From JANQPC01 sp039208375 (lineage in GTDB: Bacteria; Pseudomonadota; Alphaproteobacteria; Rhodobacterales; Rhodobacteraceae): 64,000 nt of DNA. The position numbers and the translations under genes were made by a program. The DNA lies in contig JBCCRC010000001.1 in NCBI GenBank assembly GCA_039208375.1, positions 66,993-130,992 on the forward strand, read 5' to 3'. Every line of letters begins with the position of its first letter. Position 1 is the stretch's first letter. Positions 50,715 through 59,455 of the stretch are shown one piece after another. Below the pieces are notes generated by a model, which saw only the letters and a list, made by a program, of their open reading frames with translations, did not search any database and had not been told where the DNA came from.

Positions 50715-51191
50715 CTACCCGTGTTCCTTCAAAAGCCGCGCCTTCTGGCGGTTCCAATCCCGCTTGGCCGACGTTTCGCGCTTGTCGGCCAGCTTCTTGC
50801 CCTGCGCGATCCCGATCTTGAGCTTCGCCAGCCCGCGATGGTTGAAATACAAAACCATCGGCACCAGCGTCATCCCCTTGCGCTGGGTGGCGTTCCAGAG
50901 ATCGGAAAGCTCCTTGCGGGAGACAAGCAGTTTGCGCCGCCGCCGATCCTCATGCCCGAAGGTCTTGGCCTGATCGTAGGGGGCGATGTAGCTGTTGACG
51001 AGCCAAAGCTCCCCATCCTCCACGCTGGCATAGCTTTCGGCGATATTGGCCTGGCCCTCGCGGAGAGATTTCACCTCCGATCCCATAAGCTGCATCCCGC
51101 ATTCGATATCGCTTTGAATCGCGTAATCGAAGCGCGCGCGCCGGTTTTCGGCGACAACTTTGTAGTTGGGGTTATCCTTGGGCTTGGCCAT
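50715..51191 (-). CDS. smpB: SsrA-binding protein SmpB
   Basis: A 158-residue SmpB with VAENRRARFDYAIQ, GMQLMGSEVKSLREGQ and the C-terminal tail DKRETSAKRDWNRQKARLLKEHG that enters the mRNA channel. It works with tmRNA to rescue stalled ribosomes. ATG 51191. The tmRNA gene was not seen in this window. It lies downstream of dapA on the same strand. Confidence 0.96.
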   Translation of the reverse strand: MAKPKDNPNYKVVAENRRARFDYAIQSDIECGMQLMGSEVKSLREGQANIAESYASVEDGELWLVNSYIAPYDQAKTFGHEDRRRRKLLVSRKELSDLWNATQRKGMTLVPMVLYFNHRGLAKLKIGIAQGKKLADKRETSAKRDWNRQKARLLKEHG

Positions 51192-51304
51192 GGCAACTAC
51201 CTAAGCGCGGGGGCCGCGGGCGTCCACCACCCCCGGCGATTGCCACATGGCAATCTTTCGCAAGCCCCTGAAAAACGGCGATTTCCCGAAATCATCTTTC
51301 GGCG

Positions 51305-52180
51305 TCAGTTCAAGAGCCCCGCATGGCGCATCGCATCGTCGATCCGCTCCTTCGTGCCCGCGCTCACGCCCTCCAGCGGCAGGCGCACCTCCTCTGAGCA
51401 GTGGCCGAGGCGCGAGAGGCCATATTTGGCCCCCGCCAGCCCCGGTTCGAGGAAGATGGCCTCATGCAGCGGCATCAGCCGATCCTGATAGGCCAGCGCC
51501 TTGGCGTAGTCGCCGGCCAGCGTAGCCTCCTGAAACTCCGCACATAGCCGCGGCGCCACATTGGCGGTGACGGAGATACAGCCGGTGCCGCCATGGGCGT
51601 TGAACCCCAGCGCCGAGGCGTCTTCGCCGGACAGCTGGATGAAATCGGCCCCGCAGGTGGCCCTTTGGTGGGAAACGCGGGTGATGTCGCCGGTCGCATC
51701 CTTCACCCCGATGATCCGGGGCAGTTTCGCCAGTTCGCCCATCGTGGCCGGACTCATATCCACCACTGAACGGCCGGGGATGTTGTAGATGATGATCGGA
51801 AGGTTGCAGCAGTCATGCAGCGCGCGGAAATGGGCGATCAGGCCGCTTTGCGTAGGTTTGTTGTAGTAGGGGGTCACAACCAACGCGGCGCTCGCACCAA
51901 CGCTTTCCGCATGGCGCATGAAGCGCATCGCCTCAACGGTATTGTTTGATCCGGCGCCAGCGATCACAGGCACCCGGCCATCGGCACGTTTCACAACAAA
52001 CTCAACGACTTGCTCATGCTCTTCATGGGAAAGCGTGGGGCTTTCACCAGTGGTGCCAACGGGCACCAGACCATGGCTGCCCTCACCGATCTGCCAATCG
52101 ACAAGGGCGCCCAGCGCTTCGAAATCCACCGCACCGTCGCGAAACGGGGTGACCAGCGCTGGCATGGAGCCTCTGAGCAT
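51305..52180 (-). CDS. dapA: 4-hydroxy-tetrahydrodipicolinate synthase
   Basis: A 291-residue DHDPS with Schiff-base Lys160 (GVKDATGD), Tyr132 and the TTGE motif (43-46). It condenses pyruvate with aspartate semialdehyde in lysine and diaminopimelate synthesis. ATG 52180 is preferred because AAAGG lies nine bases upstream; the ATG at 52189 directly abuts that site. It diverges from the lytic transglycosylase. Confidence 0.96.
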   Translation of the reverse strand: MLRGSMPALVTPFRDGAVDFEALGALVDWQIGEGSHGLVPVGTTGESPTLSHEEHEQVVEFVVKRADGRVPVIAGAGSNNTVEAMRFMRHAESVGASAALVVTPYYNKPTQSGLIAHFRALHDCCNLPIIIYNIPGRSVVDMSPATMGELAKLPRIIGVKDATGDITRVSHQRATCGADFIQLSGEDASALGFNAHGGTGCISVTANVAPRLCAEFQEATLAGDYAKALAYQDRLMPLHEAIFLEPGLAGAKYGLSRLGHCSEEVRLPLEGVSAGTKERIDDAMRHAGLLN

Positions 52181-52304
52181 CGCGCCCATCCTTTCGAATT
52201 TGGGCTAAATGCCCCGTTCAAACCGCCGCGGACCCTATAGCCATGCCTTGCTAATGCCAAGTTTGTGTGTTGGAACATTCACGGGGGGCAATAGGGTCGC
52301 ACTC

Positions 52305-54260
52305 ATGATACCTGCCCGGTTTGTTCGAGTTTTTTGCTGGTTCCTTTACATTTGCGTGGCTTCGAGCGTGTCGGCGACCGCTCAAAATGCCCGTGAAGTA
52401 GAGGCCTTTACGGATGCCATGACGGCAATTCGCGGCGGTGACTGGGAAGTCGCGCTCGAAGCTGCCGAACGCACGACCGGCATTGGCCAGGACATTATCG
52501 AATGGCATCGCCTGCGCGCCGGCCGCGGGCGTTTTGGCGAGGTGCGCACCTTTCTCGAACGCCGGCCAGACTGGCCGGGCTTGGCTTATCTCAAGCGCCG
52601 CAGCGAGGGCTCTGTGCCCTACCGCGCGCGACCCGAAGAGGTGATCGGCTACTTCGCGGCCAATCCGCCGCAAACGGGCGCGGGCGTGATCGTGCTGGCC
52701 GCCGCCCACGAAGGGCTCGGGCAAACCGATGCGGCGCGCGATCTGATCATTCGGGCCTGGACGGAATTCGATCTCTCCACTGGCGATGAAGCCTATCTGA
52801 TGGAGCGGTATCGCGATTTGCTTTCCGGCCACCACATTGCGCGGATGGACCGTCTTCTGTGGGCCGGCCGAGACACTGCTGCGGAACGGATGATCCCGAG
52901 GGTGCCGGAGGCGTGGCGCAAGCTCGCCCGAGCCCGCATAGCGCTTCGCGAAGATAAGCGCGGCGTCGATACCCTGATCGCCGCGGTGCCTGAAGAGATG
53001 CGCGATCATCCCGGTCTTGTCTTCGAACGGTTCCAGTGGCGCGCTCGCAAGGGCCGCAACGAGGCCGCGATCGAGCTTGCCCTCGAATTGCCGGGCACCG
53101 AAGCCGCGCTGGGCCAGCCCGCGCGCTGGGCCAACTGGCGGCGCGTGTTGTCGCGCTGGTCCATGCGCAAGGGGGATGGGGAAACGGCCTATGCGCTCGC
53201 ATCCGCCCACGGGCTCGACAGCGGCATTCACTTCGCCGATCTCGAATGGCTTTCGGGCTACCTGGCGCTGCGTTACCTCGACGATCCCGAACGCGCCCTG
53301 CGCCACTTCCAGCGTTTCCGCGTATCTGTGCGCAGCCCCATCAGCCTGGGCCGCGGCGGCTACTGGGAAGGCCGCGCCTATGAGGCGCTGGGCGATGCCG
53401 AGAACGCTGCGATGGCCTACGCCTTCGGCGCGGAATACCAGACAAGCTTCTATGGCCTTCTGGCCGCCGAACGGGCGGGCCTGCCGATGCAGCCCGCGCT
53501 CACCGGCACTCAGCGCTATCCCAACTGGGCGGGGGCAACCTTTGTGGCCTCTTCCGTTTTGGAGGCGGCGCTGCTGCTTCACCGGGCCGGGGAACGCGAT
53601 CTGACAGAGCGCTTCCTTGTGCATCTCGCGGAGGGGCTGGACGATACCGAGCTTGGGCAACTCGCCGATTTCGCGCTGTCGCTCGAAGAGCCGCATCTGG
53701 CGCTGATGATCGCCAAGCAGGCCGCCAAAATGGGCGTCGTGCTGCCCCACGCTTACTTCCCGGTCGTTGATTTCGGTGTGGAAGAAATGCCGGTTCCCGA
53801 AGAACTGGCCCTTGCGATCGCACGGCGGGAAAGCGAGTTCGATCCTTCGGTGCGCAGCGGGGTCGGCGCGGTGGGCCTGATGCAGGTGATGCCCCGCACC
53901 GCGCGCGAGGTCGCCGGCAAGATCGATGTGCGCTACAGCGCCGACAAGCTGCAGCGCGATCCGGTGTATAACGCGCGCATCGGGCTTGCCTATCTGGAAG
54001 AACTGATCCGCCGCTTCGATGGCAACATGGTGCTCGTCCCTGCCGCCTATAACGCCGGGCCCAGTCGCCCGATCCGCTGGATGGGCGAATTGGGCGATCC
54101 GCGCGACAGCCAGGTGGATGCGGTTGATTGGATCGAACACATCCAGTTCCGCGAAACCCGCAACTACGTGATGCGGGTGATGGAAAGCCTGCCTGTCTAC
54201 CGCGCCCGGCTTTCGGGCGAGGTAAGTGAGATCCGACTTACGGAAGAGCTTGTGCAGTGA
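52305..54260 (+). CDS. slt: Soluble lytic murein transglycosylase (Slt70-like)
   Basis: A 651-residue exported protein: signal peptide (about 1-28), a long superhelical alpha domain (about 30-480), and a C-terminal SLT domain. The catalytic Glu is in ARRESEFDPS (about 509), with GLMQVMPRTAREVA and AAYNAGPSRPIRW. It cleaves peptidoglycan with formation of anhydromuramic ends. ATG 52305 is chosen because it starts the signal peptide. Its TGA directly abuts the convergent stop (TGATCA). Confidence 0.93.
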   Translation: MIPARFVRVFCWFLYICVASSVSATAQNAREVEAFTDAMTAIRGGDWEVALEAAERTTGIGQDIIEWHRLRAGRGRFGEVRTFLERRPDWPGLAYLKRRSEGSVPYRARPEEVIGYFAANPPQTGAGVIVLAAAHEGLGQTDAARDLIIRAWTEFDLSTGDEAYLMERYRDLLSGHHIARMDRLLWAGRDTAAERMIPRVPEAWRKLARARIALREDKRGVDTLIAAVPEEMRDHPGLVFERFQWRARKGRNEAAIELALELPGTEAALGQPARWANWRRVLSRWSMRKGDGETAYALASAHGLDSGIHFADLEWLSGYLALRYLDDPERALRHFQRFRVSVRSPISLGRGGYWEGRAYEALGDAENAAMAYAFGAEYQTSFYGLLAAERAGLPMQPALTGTQRYPNWAGATFVASSVLEAALLLHRAGERDLTERFLVHLAEGLDDTELGQLADFALSLEEPHLALMIAKQAAKMGVVLPHAYFPVVDFGVEEMPVPEELALAIARRESEFDPSVRSGVGAVGLMQVMPRTAREVAGKIDVRYSADKLQRDPVYNARIGLAYLEELIRRFDGNMVLVPAAYNAGPSRPIRWMGELGDPRDSQVDAVDWIEHIQFRETRNYVMRVMESLPVYRARLSGEVSEIRLTEELVQ

Positions 54261-55130
54261 TCACGCGCGCGCCCGGCGTTCCCGAAGCAAGGTGAACACA
54301 CCGGCCGCGACGACGATGGCGGCACCGGCCACCACGTTGGGCCGCAACGCTTCATCGAAGGCGATAACACCGAGCGCCGTTGCAAAGACCAGTTGAAGGT
54401 AGGCAAAAGGCTGAACCGCGCTGGCCTCTGCCACCTCGTAGACCCGGATCAGCAGCCAGTGCCCGAGCGCGCCTGTCATGCACAGTGTGCCCATCCAAAG
54501 CCAGTCTCCCGCGCCCATCGGCTCCCAAAACCAAACGCCCACTGCCGTCATGGCAACGGCGCCCGGAACGCCCGTCCAGAAAAACGACGTGGCCGAACTG
54601 TCTTGTCGGGCGGCATAGCGGGTCAGAAGCCCGTAGAGCGCGAACATCGCGGCGCCAAGGAGCGGAATGAGGGCCGTGGCCGAAAACACCGCCACGCCCG
54701 GCTGCAGGATGATCAGCACGCCCAAAAACCCCACGCCAATCGCCACCCACCGTCGCCAGCCAACGGCCTCGCCCAGTATCGGGCCGGAAAGGGCGGCGAT
54801 CAGGAGCGGATAGCAGGTGAACACGGCATGGCTTTCCACGAGGCCCAGAAGCACGAAGGCCAGAACCATCACGCAGATCTGAGCAGCAAGCAGCAACCCG
54901 CGACACGCCTGAAGCACTGGCTGCTGGGTGCGTGCAGCCGCGCGAACGCCGCCCGGCCGCCGGGCCGCCAGTGCAATCACGAACGCGGCGAAGAACCAGT
55001 AACGGATCATTACCACCATCAGAACATTGTATTCCCCGGCAAGGTGGCGCGAGATGCCATCCTGCATCGCGAACACGAAGGTGGTGGCCACCATCAACAG
55101 GATGCCGAGGCGGGTGTTTCCGGCCGTCAT
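54261..55130 (-). CDS. EamA/DMT-family transporter
   Basis: A 289-residue protein with ten predicted membrane helices in two EamA repeats. Such drug/metabolite transporters export amino acids or other small metabolites; the substrate is unknown. ATG 55130 overlaps the mnmD stop by ATGA; an ATG at 55139 would add three residues. Co-transcription with mnmD is likely. Confidence 0.9.
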   Translation of the reverse strand: MTAGNTRLGILLMVATTFVFAMQDGISRHLAGEYNVLMVVMIRYWFFAAFVIALAARRPGGVRAAARTQQPVLQACRGLLLAAQICVMVLAFVLLGLVESHAVFTCYPLLIAALSGPILGEAVGWRRWVAIGVGFLGVLIILQPGVAVFSATALIPLLGAAMFALYGLLTRYAARQDSSATSFFWTGVPGAVAMTAVGVWFWEPMGAGDWLWMGTLCMTGALGHWLLIRVYEVAEASAVQPFAYLQLVFATALGVIAFDEALRPNVVAGAAIVVAAGVFTLLRERRARA

Positions 55131-55795
55131 GCCATCCATGCCACCGTCATGTGGCGCTTCCGCGCGAAGCCCGCGCGCCGCTCTACGGTGAAACCTGCCG
55201 AAGACAGCGCGCGGCGCACGTGGCCCGCAGCGGTATAGGTGGCCGCGGTTCCGCCCGGCGCAGTGTGCCGCGCAACCTCTGCCATCAGCGCCTCGCCCCA
55301 AAGCGATGGGTTCTTCGCCGGTGAAAACCCATCGAGAAACCACGCATCAGCCGCGCCGCCCCAGGCGGGCAACGTGTTGTTTGCGTCGCCGTTGATCAGG
55401 CGGAATTGCAGCCAGGGCAGGTCAATCCGTTCCGGCCTTGCCTCAAGCGCGGTGATCAGCGCGTCGGCGATCGCGGCGTAGGCGGGAAAGGTGGCGACAG
55501 CCTGCCGCATCTCTGCCGGGCGCAGCGGTGCCTGTTCGAAGCTTGTCACATGAAGCGGGCCGTCTACGCCGCTCTCGCACCATGCTTTGGCCGCGACGAT
55601 GAGGTTCAGCCCCGTGCCGAACCCAAGCTCGGCAATCCGAAAGCCGGGCCGGAACCGCTCTGGCAGGCCGTTGCCGGCCAGAAAGACGTGCGCGCTTTCG
55701 GCGGCGCCATCGCCGAGCGAATAGTAAGGATCGTCGAACTCTATCGAGATCGGCACGCCATCGCGCCATTCGACAATCGGGGTGCTCTCAGCCAT
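55127..55795 (-). CDS. mnmD: tRNA (mnm5s2U34)-methyltransferase MnmD
   Basis: A 222-residue stand-alone version of the MnmC methyltransferase domain. It has FDDPYYSLGDGAAESAHVFL, the SAM site ELGFGTGLNL (about 65-74) and AWFLDGFSPAKNPSLW (about 160-175). It methylates the aminomethyl group at the tRNA wobble uridine. In E. coli this domain is fused to an FAD oxidase; here an FAD oxidoreductase is encoded divergently next to it. ATG 55795. Confidence 0.92.
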   Translation of the reverse strand: MAESTPIVEWRDGVPISIEFDDPYYSLGDGAAESAHVFLAGNGLPERFRPGFRIAELGFGTGLNLIVAAKAWCESGVDGPLHVTSFEQAPLRPAEMRQAVATFPAYAAIADALITALEARPERIDLPWLQFRLINGDANNTLPAWGGAADAWFLDGFSPAKNPSLWGEALMAEVARHTAPGGTAATYTAAGHVRRALSSAGFTVERRAGFARKRHMTVAWMA

Positions 55796-55856
55796 GGTCG
55801 GGTGCCTGAAGGTGGCGCGGATCCGCGCGGGGCGACTGTGGCGGAGGGCCTGGGAA

Positions 55857-56906
55857 TTGGCAACGTCAGATCTTGCGGCTGACATCACGGTGCGGGGCGC
55901 CGGTATCTTCGGATTGAGTGTGGCCTGGGCTTGCCTGGCCCACGGAGCACGTGTGCAGGTGATCGATCCGGCTGGGGTAGGCGCGGGGGCCTCGGGCGGC
56001 ATCGTGGGCGCGCTCGCCCCGCATACGCCGGAAAACTGGAATGAAAAGAAGGGGTTTCAGTTCGAGAGCCTGCTGGCGGCGGATGGATTTTGGCGCGGTG
56101 TGGAAGCGGCCTCTGGCATCTCATCGGGCTATGGGCGCACGGGGCGATTACAGCCGATCGAGGATGCGCGAGCGCTCGCGTTGGCCTGCGCACGGGCTGA
56201 GACGTCGCAGGAGCTATGGCGCGGTGCGGCAACGTGGCGAGTAATCCCAGCGCCTGAAGGCTGGGGCCCGCGTTCGCCCACAGGGCAGGTGATCGAAGAC
56301 ACGCTTACCGCGCGGCTTCATCCGCGCCGTGCCTGTGAAAGCCTTTCCGCGGCCATCCGGGCGCGAGGCGGAACCGTTCTGGAGACGGGTGAAGACAAAG
56401 GCGCAGTCGTTTGGGCCACCGGCTGGTGCGGGCTTAAGGACCTGAGCGCTGCGCTCAACTGCCCGGTCGGGACCGGCGTAAAGGGGCAGGCGGTGCTCCT
56501 CCGGCATGCCGCGCCCCTGGGCGCGCCGCAGCTTTTTTGCGACGGGCTTCACATCGTGCCCCATGCCGACGGCACCGTTGCGGTTGGGTCAACATCAGAA
56601 CGTGAGTTTGACGATCCAACAACAACGGACGCGCAGGCAGAGGCGTTGGTTGAACGCGCTGTGGATGCGCTGCCGATCCTTCACGGTGCTGAGGTGATCC
56701 AGCGCTGGGCGGGCGTGCGCCCCCGCGCCCGCTCGCGCGCGCCGATGCTGGGGCCCTGGCCGGGGCGGGCGGGGCATTTCATTGCCAATGGCGGCTTCAA
56801 GATCGGCTTTGGCATGGCGCCCGCCGTGGCGCGTGTGATGGCCGATCTGCTCTGCGAAGGGCGCGATACGATCCCCGAGCCGTTCCGCGTGGAGGCGAGC
56901 CTCTAG
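55857..56906 (+). CDS. FAD-dependent oxidoreductase, candidate MnmC1-like partner of MnmD
   Basis: About 349 residues of the DAO fold. It has the Rossmann motif VRGAGIFGLSVAWACLAHG near the N-terminus, GASGGIVGALAPH and the C-terminal IANGGFKIGFGMAPAVARVMAD. It may oxidise the carboxymethylaminomethyl group of tRNA U34 ahead of MnmD, as in the fused E. coli MnmC. Glycine- or D-amino-acid-oxidase-like activity is the alternative. The start is uncertain: TTG 55857 has GGAGGG at good spacing, while upstream ATGs at 55782 and 55797 lie within or next to mnmD. Confidence 0.8.
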   Translation: MATSDLAADITVRGAGIFGLSVAWACLAHGARVQVIDPAGVGAGASGGIVGALAPHTPENWNEKKGFQFESLLAADGFWRGVEAASGISSGYGRTGRLQPIEDARALALACARAETSQELWRGAATWRVIPAPEGWGPRSPTGQVIEDTLTARLHPRRACESLSAAIRARGGTVLETGEDKGAVVWATGWCGLKDLSAALNCPVGTGVKGQAVLLRHAAPLGAPQLFCDGLHIVPHADGTVAVGSTSEREFDDPTTTDAQAEALVERAVDALPILHGAEVIQRWAGVRPRARSRAPMLGPWPGRAGHFIANGGFKIGFGMAPAVARVMADLLCEGRDTIPEPFRVEASL

Positions 56907-57700
56907 CGCCCGCGCGCCTCTGCCGTCATCGCCAGTCGCCCACCCGGCGCCACGGCCCAGAATGTGCCTTCCTTGCGATAGAACCGCACGTCTTCACCGG
57001 CGATAACAGGCGCGGTGGCCCGGAACGAAAAGCAGGCAAGGGGGCCGAGCGCAGCCTCCGCCAAACCAACCAGGATCTGGGCCAGCAGCGGGCCGTGAAC
57101 GACAAGGCCCGCATATCCTTCCACCTCGCGCGCATAATCCGCATCGTAGTGAATGCGGTGGCCATTCATGGTGAGCGCCGAGTAGCGGAAGAGCACTGTG
57201 CTATTGAATTGAAAGGTGGCCAAGAGCGCGCCGCCTGGCGGTGGCTCGGGCGGGGTTGCAGCGGGTGCATCGGCTTGGCGGTAGACCAGATCCTGCTCTT
57301 CGCTCAGCACCAGCGCGCCACGCTGGCGGATCTCATGGCGGAGCGTCACGAAGGCCAGGGCCCCGCTGCGCCCGGCCTTTCGGGCGGTGGAGCTCAGCGA
57401 GGTGTGCTTCTCCGCCCGCACGCCGCACAAAAGCGGTGCGTGAAACGTCAGCCGCCCGCCGGCCCACATGCGCCGCGGCAACCCTAGATCGGGGATCAAA
57501 CCGCCGCGTACAGGGTGTCCATCGGCCCCCAGCGCCTCGGGCGCGGCGACATCCCAGAAATAGATGTGATGCCAGAAGCCGGGCAAGGCTTCGCCAACCT
57601 CCGGCGCAGCACCCGAGCGGCCCAGGGCGGCGTGCAATGCAGCTGCGCGCCCCGGGTCCAGCCGGTCGGCCACCTTCTGGATCGTTTGCGCCTCCCCCAT
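56903..57700 (-). CDS. FAS1-like / HTD2-type hydroxyacyl dehydratase
   Basis: A 265-residue double-hotdog protein. An N-terminal FAS1-like dehydratase-type half (with LPRRMWAGGRL and FVTLRHEIRQRG) is followed by a MaoC-like half with FRYSALTMNGHRIHYD and GLVVHGPLLA. Relatives hydrate mesaconyl-C4-CoA or itaconyl-CoA, or dehydrate hydroxyacyl thioesters. Given mcl1 elsewhere in the window, a C4/C5-CoA hydratase is plausible but unproven. Its stop shares a CTAG with the convergent FAD oxidoreductase. Confidence 0.82.
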   Translation of the reverse strand: MGEAQTIQKVADRLDPGRAAALHAALGRSGAAPEVGEALPGFWHHIYFWDVAAPEALGADGHPVRGGLIPDLGLPRRMWAGGRLTFHAPLLCGVRAEKHTSLSSTARKAGRSGALAFVTLRHEIRQRGALVLSEEQDLVYRQADAPAATPPEPPPGGALLATFQFNSTVLFRYSALTMNGHRIHYDADYAREVEGYAGLVVHGPLLAQILVGLAEAALGPLACFSFRATAPVIAGEDVRFYRKEGTFWAVAPGGRLAMTAEARGR

Positions 57701-57743
57701 CGCGCGCGACGCTAACCCATCGCTGCGCGCGAGGCAAAACGCG

Positions 57744-58271
57744 TTACTGCGCGGCTTCGGCTTTCAAAAGCGTCATGAGCTCGGCCAGTGCGGTAGTGTA
57801 GCGCTCGTTGATGAGACGCGCCTCGCCATCAAATTGCTTGGCGCCTTCGGCGACCAAGACTTCGGGGCCTGTGAGCAGGCGCGGGCGAAACGGGTTCAGT
57901 GCCAGCCGCAGCGCGTAGTTTGCCCGCGCGCCGCCCGCCCGGCCCGCGGCGGCGGACATGATTGCCACCGGCTTGCCGCGCCATGGCGCGCCGTCGACAC
58001 GGCTCACCCAATCCAACGCATTCTTCAGGCCGCCAGGGATCGACTGATTGTATTCGGGGCTGGCGATGACCACGGCCTCCGCCTCGTCGATCTGGCGGGC
58101 AAGATATGCAACGGCATCGGGAATGCCCATGCCGGTTTCAACATCACCATCGTAGAGCGGAAGCTTGATATCGGCCTCGGTAAACGGCCCGCCATAGTGC
58201 CGCGCCGCCTCACGCATCAGCATCCGGTTGACGGACGCGGCCCGCAGCGCCCCGCAAATTCCAAGCAGCAT
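57744..58271 (-). CDS. NADPH-dependent FMN reductase
   Basis: A 175-residue flavodoxin-fold reductase with the N-terminal GICGALRAASVNRML FMN-binding loop, SPEYNQSIPGGLKNALDWVSR (about 73-93) and AAAGRAGGARA. It transfers electrons from NADPH to FMN, quinones or chromate-like acceptors. ATG 58271 is favoured because AAAGGA lies nine bases upstream; the ATG at 58280 abuts it. Confidence 0.9.
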   Translation of the reverse strand: MLLGICGALRAASVNRMLMREAARHYGGPFTEADIKLPLYDGDVETGMGIPDAVAYLARQIDEAEAVVIASPEYNQSIPGGLKNALDWVSRVDGAPWRGKPVAIMSAAAGRAGGARANYALRLALNPFRPRLLTGPEVLVAEGAKQFDGEARLINERYTTALAELMTLLKAEAAQ

Positions 58272-58389
58272 TGGGAACATTCCTTTCTTCGCCAGCCTCG
58301 CGCCAGCTAGGCCGGTGCCGCCCCAATGGCAAGGCGGATGGACGCCCACACTAACGAAGAATTAACCAAGAGCGTGACTAGCTTACGCG

Positions 58390-58686
58390 ATGCGCATTTT
58401 TCTTATCATCGCCTGCGCGCTCATCGTGTTGGGCTGCACCAGCCCCTCACCGCGTTTTGCCGGTGCGGCGCGTCAGGAGGTGACGGTGGAAGGGAGCCGT
58501 TTCATCGTGTTCCGGCTGGGTGACGAGGTGGAGGTGCATCGCGTTAGCCCCGAGTTTCTGCCACGCCAGCGCTACGTGTTTATACGCGGGATCACCGCCA
58601 TAGAGGCGGTGACGGGTTGCCCGGTGCGCCCCCGGTCCCTTACCGGCGACCAAGCCATCCTTCGGGCGTCGATTGATTGCCCCTAG
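58390..58686 (+). CDS. Small lipoprotein, hypothetical
   Basis: A 98-residue protein with a lipoprotein signal peptide and lipobox VLGC (Cys16). The mature part is beta-rich with two further cysteines (GCPVRP and the C-terminal DCP). No family recognised. The ribosome site is weak. It converges with the GNAT gene six bases away. Confidence 0.7.
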   Translation: MRIFLIIACALIVLGCTSPSPRFAGAARQEVTVEGSRFIVFRLGDEVEVHRVSPEFLPRQRYVFIRGITAIEAVTGCPVRPRSLTGDQAILRASIDCP

Positions 58687-58691
58687 CGGGC

Positions 58692-59141
58692 TTAGATCGT
58701 TTTTTCGAGAAACGTGGGCGTTTTGACGCCCGGTGCCGTTGCCGCGGCGGGCTGGTCGGTGAAGCCGAATTGCTGGCAGAATGTCACCACATCGCCCATC
58801 GTTTCTGCCGCAGAGATCCGAATGGATCGCAGCCCGATTTCGGATGCCGCCTGCTCGAGCGCGTCCATGAGCGCCGCGCCAATGCCGGTGCCACGATCAC
58901 TCTCATCCACGTAGAGGCGCGAGACTTCGCCGTAGCGCAACTGATCCACGAGCGCGACACAACCAACAGGCCGCCCGTTGCGCCGCGCCACAAGGAATTC
59001 AACATTCGGCCCGTGAAGTTCTTCCGCCGTTACGCCGCCTGCATCCTGTGCCAGGCCCCGTTCGGCCCGCGCGATCATGCCACTGCCGTCCGGCGTGTTG
59101 GGCGACTCAACGGTGATTTCAATCGGCGCGACGTCAAGCAT
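58692..59141 (-). CDS. GNAT-family N-acetyltransferase
   Basis: A 149-residue acetyltransferase with VGCVALVDQ and YVDESDRGTGIGAALMDALEQ (about 77-97), the acetyl-CoA-binding loop, and FCQQFGF near 126. Substrate unknown. Confidence 0.88.
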   Translation of the reverse strand: MLDVAPIEITVESPNTPDGSGMIARAERGLAQDAGGVTAEELHGPNVEFLVARRNGRPVGCVALVDQLRYGEVSRLYVDESDRGTGIGAALMDALEQAASEIGLRSIRISAAETMGDVVTFCQQFGFTDQPAAATAPGVKTPTFLEKTI

Positions 59142-59455
59142 TGTGATCCCCCAGCTCCGTCAATCTATAGGGGTGTATGCACGCAATCTGGCCTATTCGG
59201 CCGTTCTTGCTGCACCTGCATCCCCACGGCGACACCCATGCAGCGCGGTGCCGCTGTCACCCTGTCCATTCACAGTTCACGGAATCAAGATTTTTCGTGT
59301 TTTCGCGGCGCGGACGGCAAAGTTCGACTGAGAAGAAATCAAGATATTGGGGATAAGTCGGCCGAGGTGGCCAAATTCTGTGCGGTCGCGTTGACTCAGC
59401 TGGCACAGCCGAGAATGCTGGAACGCAATCAAGAATCACCGAGGCGAGCAAGCAG
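59142..59455. promoter_or_regulatory. 314-bp upstream region of smc with clustered GANTC sites
   Basis: I see no convincing gene here. GANTC (CcrM-type methylation) sites lie at 59282, 59393 and 59433, with two more just inside smc at 59460 and 59469. The sequence AATCAAGA occurs three times (59283, 59337, 59427). The region probably carries the smc promoter. Confidence 0.45.

Noticed and set aside
52251..54140. A 629-codon open frame opposite the lytic transglycosylase
   Set aside because: The forward frame has a signal peptide and the SLT catalytic motifs. The reverse frame has no recognisable domain.
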